Source: Gordonia sp. SID5947
Lineage (GTDB): Bacteria; Actinomycetota; Actinomycetes; Mycobacteriales; Mycobacteriaceae
NCBI RefSeq assembly: GCF_009862785.1
Contig: NZ_WWHU01000001.1
Span: 682,001 to 746,000, forward strand
Direction of reading: 5' to 3'
DNA: 64,000 bases
In this document: positions 1 through 8,992 of the stretch, piece after piece
Numbering within the stretch: position 1 is the stretch's first letter
Layout: each line of letters opens with the position of its first letter
Translations under genes and position numbers: made by a program
Notes under the pieces: generated by a model
Told to the model about the DNA's origin: nothing
The model's input: only the letters and a program-made list of their open reading frames with translations
The model's database searches: none

Positions 1-1
1 G

Positions 2-577
2 CTCGGCTCCGCCTTCGCTGCCGCTCCCGCCACTGCTGCTCCGTCGAACCCGTTGACTCCCAGGCTGTCCGCACCCGATGGGAAGTGCGTTGTCGACGAC
101 GACGATCCGCAGGCCACTGTCGAGTCTCTGCAGCATCGGTGCACAAGCCGGCAGATACTCGACCTGTTCGCCAAGGCCCCGGTCGGCGACGCCCCGTCAG
201 GCCGTAAGGCGATCGCGCTGTTGCCCGCGTTCCAGGTCGGCGGACGGCTCCTGCCCTACGGCGCCGCCCGCACGATGACCACCCTGCAGAACAAACTCGG
301 CGACACGCTCACGTTCACGGATGGGCCCGGCGGCGCCCCCTGGGCCTACAAGGACTACATCTGGGGACGAGACGCCGGCGGTCCGCTCACCTCAGGCCTG
401 TCACGCCTGGACCGTAAGCCGGTGTGGACAGCGGACTTCTCCCGTGACTTCGCCGGGATGCCGATCAGCATCCACGAGTACCGGCAGCTCACCGAGGGCG
501 TCTGGATCGGACGCGACATCGGTGGTGGTTCATCGACGTCATCTCGTCCGACCGGAGGAGCGATCGCTCTCAGCTGA
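2..577 (+). CDS. Secreted protein of unknown family (5' end outside window)
   Basis: The frame is open from base 2, so the N-terminus lies outside the window. The first visible residues (AFAAAPATAAPSNP) look like the end of a signal peptide with an Ala-X-Ala cleavage site, so the protein is probably exported. The mature part, about 170 residues, starts with a Cys-containing acidic segment and is soluble in character, with no membrane helix. I do not recognise a family. The last residues (GGGSSTSSRPTGGAIALS) look out of frame: one base further along, the +1-phase frame reads WFIDVISSD at about 526-552, which would be a more natural continuation of RDIGG. The true stop may therefore differ. The next gene, tex, lies 200 bases downstream on the same strand. 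Confidence 0.6.
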   Translation, partial: LGSAFAAAPATAAPSNPLTPRLSAPDGKCVVDDDDPQATVESLQHRCTSRQILDLFAKAPVGDAPSGRKAIALLPAFQVGGRLLPYGAARTMTTLQNKLGDTLTFTDGPGGAPWAYKDYIWGRDAGGPLTSGLSRLDRKPVWTADFSRDFAGMPISIHEYRQLTEGVWIGRDIGGGSSTSSRPTGGAIALS

Positions 578-776
578 GCCTGCGGCGGATCGGCGGGATG
601 TCAGACCGAGCCGATCGGTCAACGCTGCACCGTCGGAGGCCGGACCCGCGGCGACATATCCGATCATCGCCCGAACGGCACCCGTGGCCGCGCGTAGTGG
701 CTCATCTCCGGAATTCTGCGGCCACGCCGGAGGCGCCCGCGGATTCTTGTCCGGAGACTTCGGTAGGGTCCTGCGA

Positions 777-3230
777 GTGAATCCGAGCTCAGCTGTGAAG
801 TCCGTGAACACACGCCTCGCCGAGGAATTGTCGGTCGGGGAGGGCCAGGTCGCCGCCGCTGTGCGGCTGCTCGACGACGGCTCGACGGTCCCGTTCATCG
901 CCCGCTATCGCAAGGAGGTCACCGGTAGCCTCGACGACGCCCAGTTGCGGACGCTCGACGAACGACTCCGCTACCTGCGAGAACTCGACGAGCGACGAGA
1001 CGCCGTCCTCGCGTCGATCGATGAACAGGGCAAGCTGACCGACGACCTCCGATCGGCGCTGCGCAGCGCCGAGACCAAGGCCCGCGTGGAGGACATCTAT
1101 CTGCCCTACAAGCCGAAGCGCCGGACGAAGGCACAGATCGCGCGCGAGGCAGGACTCGAACCCCTCGCCGATCGACTCCTGGCCGATCCTTCGATCAACC
1201 CAGAGGAAGTGGCAGCGGAGTTCGTGACAGACGGTGTCGCGGATCCGGCAGCTGCGCTCGACGGCGCGCGTCAGATCTTGGTGGAGCGCGTATCCGAAGA
1301 CGCCGAACTCGTCGGCGCGGTCCGTGAGCGGTTCTGGTCCGACGGTTCGGTGCGTACTTCGGCACGCTCCGAGTCGGCTGCGACTTCGCCTGCCGCTCAG
1401 AAGTTCCGGGACTACTTCGACTTCGCCGAGCCGCTGGAATCGATGCCTTCGCACCGCGTGCTGGCTGTCTTGCGGGGCGAGAAAGAAGATGCGTTGACGC
1501 TGGCCCTCGACGGTGGTGAGGACGGCGCCTACGAGGCCATGGTGGCAGCCACGCTGGGGATCGACGCATCTGATCCCGGTCCGGCGACCCCGTGGCTGGT
1601 GGCCACCGCCCGATGGGCGTGGCGCACCAAGCTGATGGTGTCGGCGTCGATCGAGGCACGGGTCAGGTTGCGGCAGCGCGCCGAGGCCGACGCCGTCACG
1701 GTCTTCGCCACCAACCTGAAAGATCTGCTGCTGGCCGCCCCGGCGGGCACGCGGCCGACACTCGGTCTTGATCCCGGCTTCCGCACCGGGGTCAAGGTCG
1801 CCGTGGTCGACGGCACAGGCAAGGTGCTCGACACCTGCGCCATCTACCCACATCAGCCGCAGAAACAATGGGATCAGTCCAAAGCCGCTCTCGCCGCTCT
1901 GATCGCGCGGCACGATGTCGAGCTCGTGGCGATCGGCAACGGCACCGCGTCGCGCGAAACAGACGCGCTGGCAATCGAAGTCATCGACGACATCCGAAAA
2001 GCCGGTGCGCGGGCCCCGGCCAAGGCGATCGTCAGCGAGGCAGGTGCGTCGGTCTACTCGGCGTCGGAGTATGCGTCGCACGAGCTACCTCAACTCGACG
2101 TGTCACTGCGTGGCGCCGTGTCCATCGCACGTCGTCTGCAGGATCCGCTGGCCGAGTTGGTGAAGATCGATCCGAAGTCCATCGGGGTGGGCCAGTATCA
2201 GCACGACGTCACACCGGGCACCCTGGCGCGCAGCCTCGACGCCGTGGTGGAAGATGCGGTGAATGCGGTGGGCGTCGACCTGAACACAGCTTCGGTGCCG
2301 TTGCTGTCCCGGGTATCGGGTGTCACCCCGACGCTGGCCGCGGCCATCGTGGCGCACCGCGACAACATCGGTCCGTTCCGCAGTCGTGCGGGATTGCTGG
2401 ATGTACCGCGCCTGGGCCCCAAGGCATTCGAACAGTGTGCCGGGTTCCTCCGGATCCGCGACGGTGACGATCCGTTGGATTCATCCGGTGTCCATCCGGA
2501 GGCGTATCCCGTGGTCCGGCGCATCCTCGATCGCTCGGGCCTCGCGATCGCCGAACTGATCGGCGACGAGCGTGCGTTGCGGGGTCTGCGTCCGGACGAT
2601 TTCGCCGACGAGCGCTTCGGCATCCCGACCGTGACGGACATTCTCGCGGAACTCGAGAAGCCGGGTCGTGATCCGCGACCCGCATTCGCCACCGCGACCT
2701 TCGCCGCAGGTGTGGAGAAGGTCGCGCACCTCGAACCGGGGATGGTGCTCGAAGGCGTCGTCACCAACGTCGCGGCATTCGGGGCCTTCGTCGACGTCGG
2801 TGTCCACCAGGACGGACTCGTCCACGTCTCGGCGATGTCGGACCGGTTCGTGTCGGATCCGCACGAGGTGGTCCGCTCCGGACAAGTGGTGCGGGTCAAG
2901 GTCATCGAGGTCGACGTGGATCGGCAGCGCATCGGCCTGAGCCTGCGGCTCGACGATGAGCCCCGCGGAGGAAGCGGTCGCGCCCAGCAGGCCAAGTCGG
3001 GGGAGGCGAGCGGAAGCCGAACCGCGGACAAGAGGCCGGTCAGCGCGGAAACCGGGCGCAGAAGAACGGTCGCCGTGACAATTCCGGCCGTGGACAACGA
3101 GCCCAACCGAGCGGATCCATGGCGCAGGCGCTGCGGGACGCAGGATTCGGTCGCTGACGAACCGCCCGGGTGTCAGGGGCGCGCGCCTGACACCCGGCTG
3201 AGATTCGTCTTCAGCAGCATCACGTTGTAG
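777..3230 (+). CDS. tex: Tex, S1-domain RNA-binding transcription accessory protein (frameshifted C-terminal tail)
   Basis: Tex is a cytoplasmic nucleic-acid-binding protein affecting transcription and RNA turnover. Visible domains are Tex_N with the conserved GSTVPFIARYRKEVTG segment near residue 30-45, a YqgF/RNase H-like fold starting TLGLDPGFRTG near 325, helix-hairpin-helix repeats from about 500, and an S1 domain at about 654-724 (GAFVDVGVHQDGLVHVS). GTG at 777 is chosen because it gives the usual short N-terminus; GTG at 795 is possible. As sequenced the frame runs to 3230, straight through the terminator hairpin at 3166-3197. With one more G in the run at 2999-3003 the tail becomes Gly/Arg/Gln-rich and ends MAQALRDAGFGR at 3157 (793 residues), the expected basic tail. 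The family call is firm; the tail as given is almost certainly wrong. Confidence 0.95.
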   Translation: MNPSSAVKSVNTRLAEELSVGEGQVAAAVRLLDDGSTVPFIARYRKEVTGSLDDAQLRTLDERLRYLRELDERRDAVLASIDEQGKLTDDLRSALRSAETKARVEDIYLPYKPKRRTKAQIAREAGLEPLADRLLADPSINPEEVAAEFVTDGVADPAAALDGARQILVERVSEDAELVGAVRERFWSDGSVRTSARSESAATSPAAQKFRDYFDFAEPLESMPSHRVLAVLRGEKEDALTLALDGGEDGAYEAMVAATLGIDASDPGPATPWLVATARWAWRTKLMVSASIEARVRLRQRAEADAVTVFATNLKDLLLAAPAGTRPTLGLDPGFRTGVKVAVVDGTGKVLDTCAIYPHQPQKQWDQSKAALAALIARHDVELVAIGNGTASRETDALAIEVIDDIRKAGARAPAKAIVSEAGASVYSASEYASHELPQLDVSLRGAVSIARRLQDPLAELVKIDPKSIGVGQYQHDVTPGTLARSLDAVVEDAVNAVGVDLNTASVPLLSRVSGVTPTLAAAIVAHRDNIGPFRSRAGLLDVPRLGPKAFEQCAGFLRIRDGDDPLDSSGVHPEAYPVVRRILDRSGLAIAELIGDERALRGLRPDDFADERFGIPTVTDILAELEKPGRDPRPAFATATFAAGVEKVAHLEPGMVLEGVVTNVAAFGAFVDVGVHQDGLVHVSAMSDRFVSDPHEVVRSGQVVRVKVIEVDVDRQRIGLSLRLDDEPRGGSGRAQQAKSGEASGSRTADKRPVSAETGRRRTVAVTIPAVDNEPNRADPWRRRCGTQDSVADEPPGCQGRAPDTRLRFVFSSITL
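3166..3197. terminator. Bidirectional hairpin between tex and the DUF4185 gene
   Basis: A perfect 12-bp inverted repeat (CCGGGTGTCAGG at 3166-3177, CCTGACACCCGG at 3186-3197) with an 8-base loop lies between two convergent genes. There is no U-tract, as is common for actinobacterial terminators. It sits just after the restored tex stop at 3157 and overlaps the restored stop of the opposing gene at 3173. Confidence 0.7.
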
Positions 3231-4557
3231 TCACTCCATCGCGATGCGTTGAAGTACAGATCCGGCGAAGTGCCCTGTAATGCGGGGAGTCGGGCAGCAT
3301 CATCGGGCCGTACAAAACGACGGCGCCTGATGGGACGAGGGTGCGCGGCGCACTCCACGGGCCCTCGGGGTGGTCGGCTGTGCGGAGGCGAATCGCGTTG
3401 TCGCCGTCGAGCATCACGTACTTGTCGAGGTAGGGACTCCAGGCCACCGACAGTTCGGTCACAGGCGCCGGCACCACGATCGCCGACCCGTCGTCGGGGA
3501 TCTGGGCGATGTCGTCCACCCACTTGCGTTCGGGACCGGCCCAATACTGGTAGCGGTCGAGGGAGAGGATGTCGGCCGGTGCGAACCTGGCGAGGAAGGC
3601 GGCACCGAACCTGCCGTTGGGCGTGCCGAACTGATAGACGTACCCGTTCTCATCGGTCGAGTCCGGCCTGCCTCGGACGTAGGCGCCCTGCTGGAACTTG
3701 CCGTTGTTGTACTCCACGGGTGCGAGGTTCCCGGGTAACGCGAGCGAGACCGGTGCATTGACCAGGATGGTGCTCTGATCGGTGGTCCAGGTCTGCCCGT
3801 TGTCGTCTGAGTAGGCGACCGCGGAGAAGTTCGTGACCCAGTTGCCCGCAGTTCCCCAGGAGCGCACCGACATGTAGTTGATGTACTGGCGGAACCCGCC
3901 TGCGCGCGGCAATGCGATCGCGGCGGTGGGGATGGTGGTGACCTCGACGTTGCCCACGCCCAACGCCGGAATGAGTTGCTGCGCGAAATTCGGTTGACCG
4001 GGTGCGATGACAGATCCTGAGGTCACATCGCCCGCGACCCCGTCGGGGACGCGGATTCCGTCGGTCAGGCGGTTGTCATCGGTACGCAGGAGCACGTTGT
4101 GACGCCACTGCTGGCCGGAGGCGTTGCAGTTGCCGAAGGTGTCACCGAATGCCATCAGCGTCTGGCCGCGCCCGTTGTCCCAACTGATGCCGAGATCGGT
4201 GCCACTGATGCCGAAGCGACTGAAGGTCCGATTGCTGCTGAGGGGGCCGGTGACCCATCCGATCGTGCGGGTGTTGGCCCCGACGAATGGGACCAGCGGT
4301 CCCTGCGGGCCGATGTTGGGGATGTCCGAACTCCCCGAAGACCCGCTGGACCCACTCGATCCCAGGGAACCGCTCGACCCCAGGGAACCGCTCGAACCGA
4401 GAGAGCCGGTGTCGAGGAGGCTGGAGCCGAATCCGCCGTTCCCACACGGTGCGGCGTCCGCGGGACCGGCGCCGTGTGTCATCGCCAGCACCGAGGCAGA
4501 GGCGGCCAGGGCGCCGACGAGCGCAATCCGAAAGCCTTGCGTGACGCGTCGCCGCAC
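3173..4557 (-). CDS. Secreted DUF4185-family protein (frameshifted near C-terminus)
   Basis: A signal peptide (VRRRVTQGF, then a hydrophobic stretch, then ADAAPC) is followed by a flexible Ser-Gly-Leu repeat linker at about residues 45-75 and a DUF4185 domain, a beta-propeller-like fold with FGDTFGN and SDDNGQTWTT motifs recalling sialidase-type propellers. The function of the domain is not established; surface or secreted glycan binding or hydrolysis is a guess. GTG at 4557 is chosen because GGAGG lies five bases upstream and it gives a compact signal peptide. As sequenced the frame goes wrong after LYGPMMLPDSP and ends at 3220. One extra C, opposite the G run 3284-3287, restores ALQGTSPDLYFNASRWSDYN and a stop at 3173, giving 461 residues. 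Confidence 0.85.
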
Positions 4558-4681
4558 TTTTACCTCCAGAACTGGCACTGGGTCACAGTTGTGACCAATG
4601 AGGCAATTGTGGCGTATGTGACTCAAAAGCGAGGCACGAGCTGGTCACGATCGAATATCGCCTCGCGAACCGACCCGGAGA

Positions 4682-5095
4682 TCACACTCTGTCGGTGACG
4701 GCCGCACGGAGGGCGGCGAGATCCCGTTCGACGGCGGCACAGTCGTTCTCGAACTGGGCATCGGTGAGATCACGCTGCCGAATCGTGAACACCGCCTCGG
4801 AACCGTCGGGATGGTCGATGATCCGCAGCGGATTGGCGACCACGGTGCCGTCCGGGAGGGTGACCTCGTGGTCGAGGATTCCGTACTGATTCGGCGGGGC
4901 AAACCGCACGACGACCTCACCCATCGGTGATGCGACGACCAGTTCGTCGCCGTTGCGGCGGACTCCGGAGGCCAGGCCGGCTGCCCAGTGGGGAAGGTTC
5001 TCCGGGTCGGCGGCAAACGCATAGACCTCGCTCGCCGACACCGGCATGACGACCGACAGGTGCCGACTGCGCATCTCGGGCATGGGTGAGAGCAT
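4682..5095 (-). CDS. SRPBCC (polyketide cyclase/START-like) domain protein
   Basis: A 137-residue single-domain protein starting with the typical SRPBCC opening (HLSVVMPVSASEVYAFAADPENLPHWAAGL), the segment in which the first strand and the two short helices of the helix-grip fold lie. Members bind small hydrophobic ligands in a cavity; nothing in the sequence shows which. It ends with an acidic/helical segment (LTDAQFENDCAAVERDL). The start is uncertain among three in-frame ATGs at 5095, 5083 and 5074, none with a strong ribosome-binding site. It is divergent from the shikimate-dehydrogenase-like gene only about 20 bases away, so the two promoters must overlap. Confidence 0.75.
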   Translation of the reverse strand: MLSPMPEMRSRHLSVVMPVSASEVYAFAADPENLPHWAAGLASGVRRNGDELVVASPMGEVVVRFAPPNQYGILDHEVTLPDGTVVANPLRIIDHPDGSEAVFTIRQRDLTDAQFENDCAAVERDLAALRAAVTDRV

Positions 5096-5118
5096 AACGC
5101 CGGATTACTGTGGGCTTC

Positions 5119-5934
5119 ATGCCCATCCTGAACAAGGACATGTCGGTGTGCATCTCACTTGCCGGCCGCCCGTCGAACATCGGGACGCGATTCCACAACT
5201 ACCTCTATGACGAACTGGGTCTCGACTTCATCTACAAGGCGTTCACCACCGACGACATCGAGGGCGCCATCCGGGGCGTCCGGGCGCTCGGCATCCGTGG
5301 CTGCTCGGTGTCGATGCCCTTCAAGGAGGCTGTCATCCCCCTGGTCGACGTCATGGAGGAATCCGCGGCGGCCATCGAATCGGTCAACACCATCGTCAAC
5401 GACGGCGGCAGACTCACGGCGTCGAACACCGACTACGAGGCGGTGGCGACGCTCGTCGACGAACACGCTCTCGACTCCGACGCCACGGTCGCGGTCCGCG
5501 GTTCCGGCGGCATGGCCAGGGCTGTGGTGGCAGCGTTTCGCGGGGCGGGCTTCGACGATCTCACGGTGATCGCCCGCAATGCGACCGCTGGTGCGGCGCT
5601 CGCGAACAGATACGGCTACGCATACACGGCGGATGAACCCGCCTCGGGCACGTCTGTGCTGGTGAATGTGACGCCGCTGGGAATGCATGGTGCCGATGAG
5701 CACTCGCTGTCGTTCGACCGGGAGCAGATAGCGGCCGCCGACGTGGTGTTCGATGTGGTCGCATTTCCGGCGGACACGCCATTGATCCGAACGGCGCGGG
5801 ACGCGGGCAAGCGCGTCATCAGCGGTGCCGAGGTGATCGCACTTCAGGCCGCGCGCCAGTTCGAGCGGTACACCGGGGTCACGCTCACCCGCGAGCAGGT
5901 GGCGCGAGCGTCGGAGTTCTCCCGCTCGGACTGA
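5119..5934 (+). CDS. Shikimate 5-dehydrogenase-like protein (HI0607/SDH-L type)
   Basis: The opening NKDMSVCISLAGRPSNIGTR and the following FHNYLYDELGLDFIYKAF closely match the SDH-L subgroup typified by Haemophilus HI0607, which differs from canonical AroE. The N-terminal substrate domain carries the catalytic-type lysine in SMPFKEAVIP near residue 75 and the SNTDYEAV motif near 110; the Rossmann nucleotide-binding loop is GSGGMARAV near 135-143. Known SDH-L enzymes oxidise shikimate poorly and their physiological substrate is unclear, so assignment to the aromatic pathway is tentative. ATG at 5119 is preferred; GTG at 5110 adds three residues. The protein ends 271 residues later with no partner gene on the same strand, so it is probably monocistronic. 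Confidence 0.85.
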   Translation: MPILNKDMSVCISLAGRPSNIGTRFHNYLYDELGLDFIYKAFTTDDIEGAIRGVRALGIRGCSVSMPFKEAVIPLVDVMEESAAAIESVNTIVNDGGRLTASNTDYEAVATLVDEHALDSDATVAVRGSGGMARAVVAAFRGAGFDDLTVIARNATAGAALANRYGYAYTADEPASGTSVLVNVTPLGMHGADEHSLSFDREQIAAADVVFDVVAFPADTPLIRTARDAGKRVISGAEVIALQAARQFERYTGVTLTREQVARASEFSRSD

Positions 5935-6124
5935 GCCGCGCAACGCCGTGGGCTGGGCCGGTGGCGTCGAGTTCGCCGACGACGTGAGGTCCGATTGTCT
6001 GGCACACTTGGGGGTGCCGACGTGATGCATTGCTTCTAGCTGGTCGTGGTCCCGTAGCGCGCCCCTTCACGGACCGACCCTCCGTGGCGCCAAGGCTCCG
6101 AGCAGAAAGCAACGAGGCGCATTC

Positions 6125-7189
6125 GTGTCGAACTCGAACAGTTCCACCCTGCCCCGCAACCGATTCGTCAGTTCCTACTCGGACCTCGTGGCCGAGGTTC
6201 GCGACACCGGACTCCTCGAACGGCGTCGCACCTATTACGTGGTTCGGATCGCCGCCACCATCGCCGCGTTTGTCGCGGTGTGGGTGGGTGTGGTGATGCT
6301 AGGGGATTCGTGGTGGCAGCTCGCACTGGCGGCGGCGCTGGCGGTGATCAGTACGCAGTTCGGCTTCCTCGGCCATGACGGCGCCCACCGGCAGATGTTC
6401 GCGTCGGCCTCTGCCAACGAGTGGACCGCTAGGATCGTCGCGGGCGCCTTCGCCGGTCTGTCGCTGCACTGGTGGCGAGCCAAACACAACCGACATCACA
6501 AGGCGCCCAATCAGATCGGCGTCGACCCCGACATAGAACCCTGGCCGCTCGCCTTTGTTCCCGCCGATGCGGACCAGCGAAATGGTTTCTACGGCTGGTT
6601 CACCCGCCACCAGGGCTGGCTCTTCTTTCCGTTGGTGACGCTCGAGGGTGTCGCCCTGCACATCTCGAGCATTCAGGGTCTCCTCGGGCGCGCGCCGGTG
6701 GCGCATCGGGTCTTGGAACTCGCTTTGATCGTGGGCCGGTTGCTGTTCGGGATGATCCTGCCGTTGGTGCTGATGCCGTTGCCGATCGCGGCAGCGTTCA
6801 TCGTCGTCCACCTGGCGTTGTTCGGACTGTTGCTCGGCGGCTCGTTTGCGCCCAACCACAAGGGAATGCCGTTGGTGCCCAAGGACATGCGGGTGGACTT
6901 CCTCCGTCGTCAGGTACTGATGTCGCGCAACATCCGGGGTGGCCGCTTCACGGATTTCATGATGGGTGGCCTCAACTACCAGATCGAGCACCATCTCTTC
7001 CCCAGCATGCCCCGGCCGAACCTGGTGAAGGTGCAGCCACTGGTCCGGGCCCACTGTGCACGTCTCGGAGTGACCTACACGGAGACATCACTCGTGGCTT
7101 CCTACGCGATCGTGGTCCGCTATCTCAATCAGGCAGGCCTCGGTGAGCGTGATCCGTTCACCTGCCCGCTCGTGCAGACGTACCGCTGA
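6125..7189 (+). CDS. Membrane fatty-acid (acyl-CoA) desaturase, DesA3-like
   Basis: A 354-residue integral membrane di-iron desaturase. The three histidine boxes are visible: HDGAH near residue 84, HNRHH near 121 and QIEHH near 286. Hydrophobic segments lie at about 40-60, 65-80 and 195-235, giving the usual four-helix core with the His boxes on the cytoplasmic side. Members introduce a cis double bond into acyl-CoA or lipid-bound acyl chains using O2 and a ferredoxin/oxidoreductase partner. It resembles the mycobacterial DesA3/linoleoyl-CoA-desaturase group; regiospecificity cannot be read from sequence. GTG at 6125 is the start given by the family N-terminus. The 190-base leader contains a small perfect 6-bp stem (6068-6073 with 6081-6086). 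Convergent with poxB. Confidence 0.9.
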   Translation: MSNSNSSTLPRNRFVSSYSDLVAEVRDTGLLERRRTYYVVRIAATIAAFVAVWVGVVMLGDSWWQLALAAALAVISTQFGFLGHDGAHRQMFASASANEWTARIVAGAFAGLSLHWWRAKHNRHHKAPNQIGVDPDIEPWPLAFVPADADQRNGFYGWFTRHQGWLFFPLVTLEGVALHISSIQGLLGRAPVAHRVLELALIVGRLLFGMILPLVLMPLPIAAAFIVVHLALFGLLLGGSFAPNHKGMPLVPKDMRVDFLRRQVLMSRNIRGGRFTDFMMGGLNYQIEHHLFPSMPRPNLVKVQPLVRAHCARLGVTYTETSLVASYAIVVRYLNQAGLGERDPFTCPLVQTYR

Positions 7190-7208
7190 AACTCGTGACC
7201 GCCGGTGG

Positions 7209-8945
7209 TCAGTCGAACAGACGTCGGAACACGTTGGTCTCCGCCAGATCGACGAGTTCATCTCCGCGACCGGACATCACGGTGCGCAACGCGTAGAGGG
7301 TGAACCCCTTGGCCTGCGCGGCCGTGACCGTCGGCGGTATCGACAGTTCCTGCCGGGCGGTGACGACATCCAGCAGGGCCGGACCATCGTGTTCGAGGAA
7401 TGCGCGGATCGCGCTCGTGAGGTCGTCCGGCTGCTCCACCCGCCGCCCGAAGATGCCCACCGAGGAGGCGACTTCGGCGAAGTCCGGGTTGTCCAGCTGT
7501 GTCGCGTAGTTCACGAAACCGGCGGCCTTCATCTCCACCTCGACGAAGTTGAGCGATGAGTTGTCGAAGACCACGATCTTCACGGGCAACGAGTTTTGTG
7601 TGATGGTGAGCAGCTCGCCGAACAGCATCGCGAGCCCGCCGTCGCCGGCCAACGCGATCACCTGCCGCCCCGGACAGGCGCACTGCGCGCCGACCGCCTG
7701 CGACACCGCGTTGGCCATGCTCCCATGAGAGAAGGAGCCGATGAGTCGACGCCGACCGTTCATCCTCAGGTATCTGGCCGCCCACACCACCGGCGATCCG
7801 ACGTCGGGGATGAACACTGCGTCGTCGCTCGCCAGGTCACTGATCAGACGGGCCAGATACTGCGGATGGATCGGCCGCCGATTGCGGTCGTTGTCGGCGA
7901 GCTCGTCGAGTCCTTCGCGAGCTTTCACATAATGCCGACGCGCGGAACGGAGGTGGTCCGAGCTGCGGTCTCGGTCGATCAACGGTGCCAGCCGGGGGAC
8001 GGTGTCGGCGACGCTGCCCACCAGCCCGAGGTCGACCGGCGTACGCCGGCCGATCTGTTCACCGCGGATGTCGACCTGGATGACGGTGGCCTTCGACGGA
8101 TAGAACTGCTGGTATGGGAAATCGGTGCCCAGCATCAGCAGCGCATCGCACTTCTCGATGGCCCGGTAACCCGAAGAGAACCCCAGCAGGCCCGTCATAC
8201 CGACGTCGTACGGATTGTCGTATTCGATGAACTCCTTGCCCCGCAGCGCGTGGACAATCGGCGCCTGCAGCGCACCTGCCAGCTCCACCACCTCGTCGTG
8301 CGCACCGGCGACGCCGGCTCCGGCGAGGATGGTGACGGCTTCGGCCCTGTTGAGAATGTCTGCGGCAGCAGATAATCCGTCGTCGGTCGGCGTCACGACG
8401 CGGTCGGCGCGACGGATCGGTGCTCCTGTCCGGCGATTCGCGCCCTTGGACAGGAAGATCTCACCAGGGATCACCAGCACGGCGACGTCGCTGGTCTCGA
8501 CGGCCGTCCGCAGTGCGACGTCGAGCAGGCGCGGCAGCTGCTCCGGGGTGCTGACCATCTCGCAGAACGCGCTGCACTCGACGAACAGACGCTCGGGATG
8601 GGTTTCCTGAAAGTACGTGCTACCGATCTCCGGCGCGGGGATGTGTGCCGCGATCGCGAGCACCGGCACCCGGCTGCGGTGTGCGTCGAACAGCCCGTTG
8701 ATGAGATGGAGATTGCCGGGGCCGCAACTGCCCGCACATACCGCCAGCTCGCCGGTCAACGCGGCCTCGGCCGCCGCCGCGAAGGCCGCACCCTCCTCGT
8801 GGCGGACATGCTTCCAGGCGATCGTGCCGTCGCGACGCAGGGCGTCGGTGAAGCCGTTGAGTGAATCTCCCGGGATGCCGTAGACGCGGCTGATCCCCGA
8901 TGTCTTCAGCGATTCGATGATGTTGTCAGCCACGGTTGCTGCCAT
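7209..8945 (-). CDS. poxB: Pyruvate dehydrogenase (quinone)/pyruvate oxidase
   Basis: A 578-residue thiamine-diphosphate enzyme of the pyruvate oxidase/acetolactate synthase superfamily. The N-terminal PYR domain has the activating glutamate in RHEEGAAFAAAAEA near residue 50 and SCGPGNLHLINGL; the middle FAD/CoA-like domain follows (ILAGAGVAGAHDEV); the C-terminal PP domain has the TPP-binding GDGGLAMLFGELLTI and, about 25 residues after GDG, the Asn-containing FDNSSLNF. PoxB converts pyruvate to acetate and CO2, passing electrons to membrane quinone. Residue 578 fits the family (about 570-580). ALS is less likely given the YGIPGDSLNGFTDAL opening typical of PoxB. It lies 47 bases downstream of the baeRF gene on the same strand, so the two are probably co-transcribed. 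Confidence 0.92.
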   Translation of the reverse strand: MAATVADNIIESLKTSGISRVYGIPGDSLNGFTDALRRDGTIAWKHVRHEEGAAFAAAAEAALTGELAVCAGSCGPGNLHLINGLFDAHRSRVPVLAIAAHIPAPEIGSTYFQETHPERLFVECSAFCEMVSTPEQLPRLLDVALRTAVETSDVAVLVIPGEIFLSKGANRRTGAPIRRADRVVTPTDDGLSAAADILNRAEAVTILAGAGVAGAHDEVVELAGALQAPIVHALRGKEFIEYDNPYDVGMTGLLGFSSGYRAIEKCDALLMLGTDFPYQQFYPSKATVIQVDIRGEQIGRRTPVDLGLVGSVADTVPRLAPLIDRDRSSDHLRSARRHYVKAREGLDELADNDRNRRPIHPQYLARLISDLASDDAVFIPDVGSPVVWAARYLRMNGRRRLIGSFSHGSMANAVSQAVGAQCACPGRQVIALAGDGGLAMLFGELLTITQNSLPVKIVVFDNSSLNFVEVEMKAAGFVNYATQLDNPDFAEVASSVGIFGRRVEQPDDLTSAIRAFLEHDGPALLDVVTARQELSIPPTVTAAQAKGFTLYALRTVMSGRGDELVDLAETNVFRRLFD

Positions 8946-8992
8946 GAACGAGTCCTCTCAGATGGCCGATCGACGCTCGGACGAGACCGATG

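Noticed and set aside
789..2081. Long minus-strand frame of 430 residues opposite tex
   Set aside because: It mirrors the tex codons in the GC-rich opposite frame, is rich in Arg and His with no motif, and tex is a certain gene.
7196..7211. Small stem TGACC/GGTCA between the desaturase and poxB
   Set aside because: Five pairs only, overlapping the poxB stop; not convincing as a terminator.
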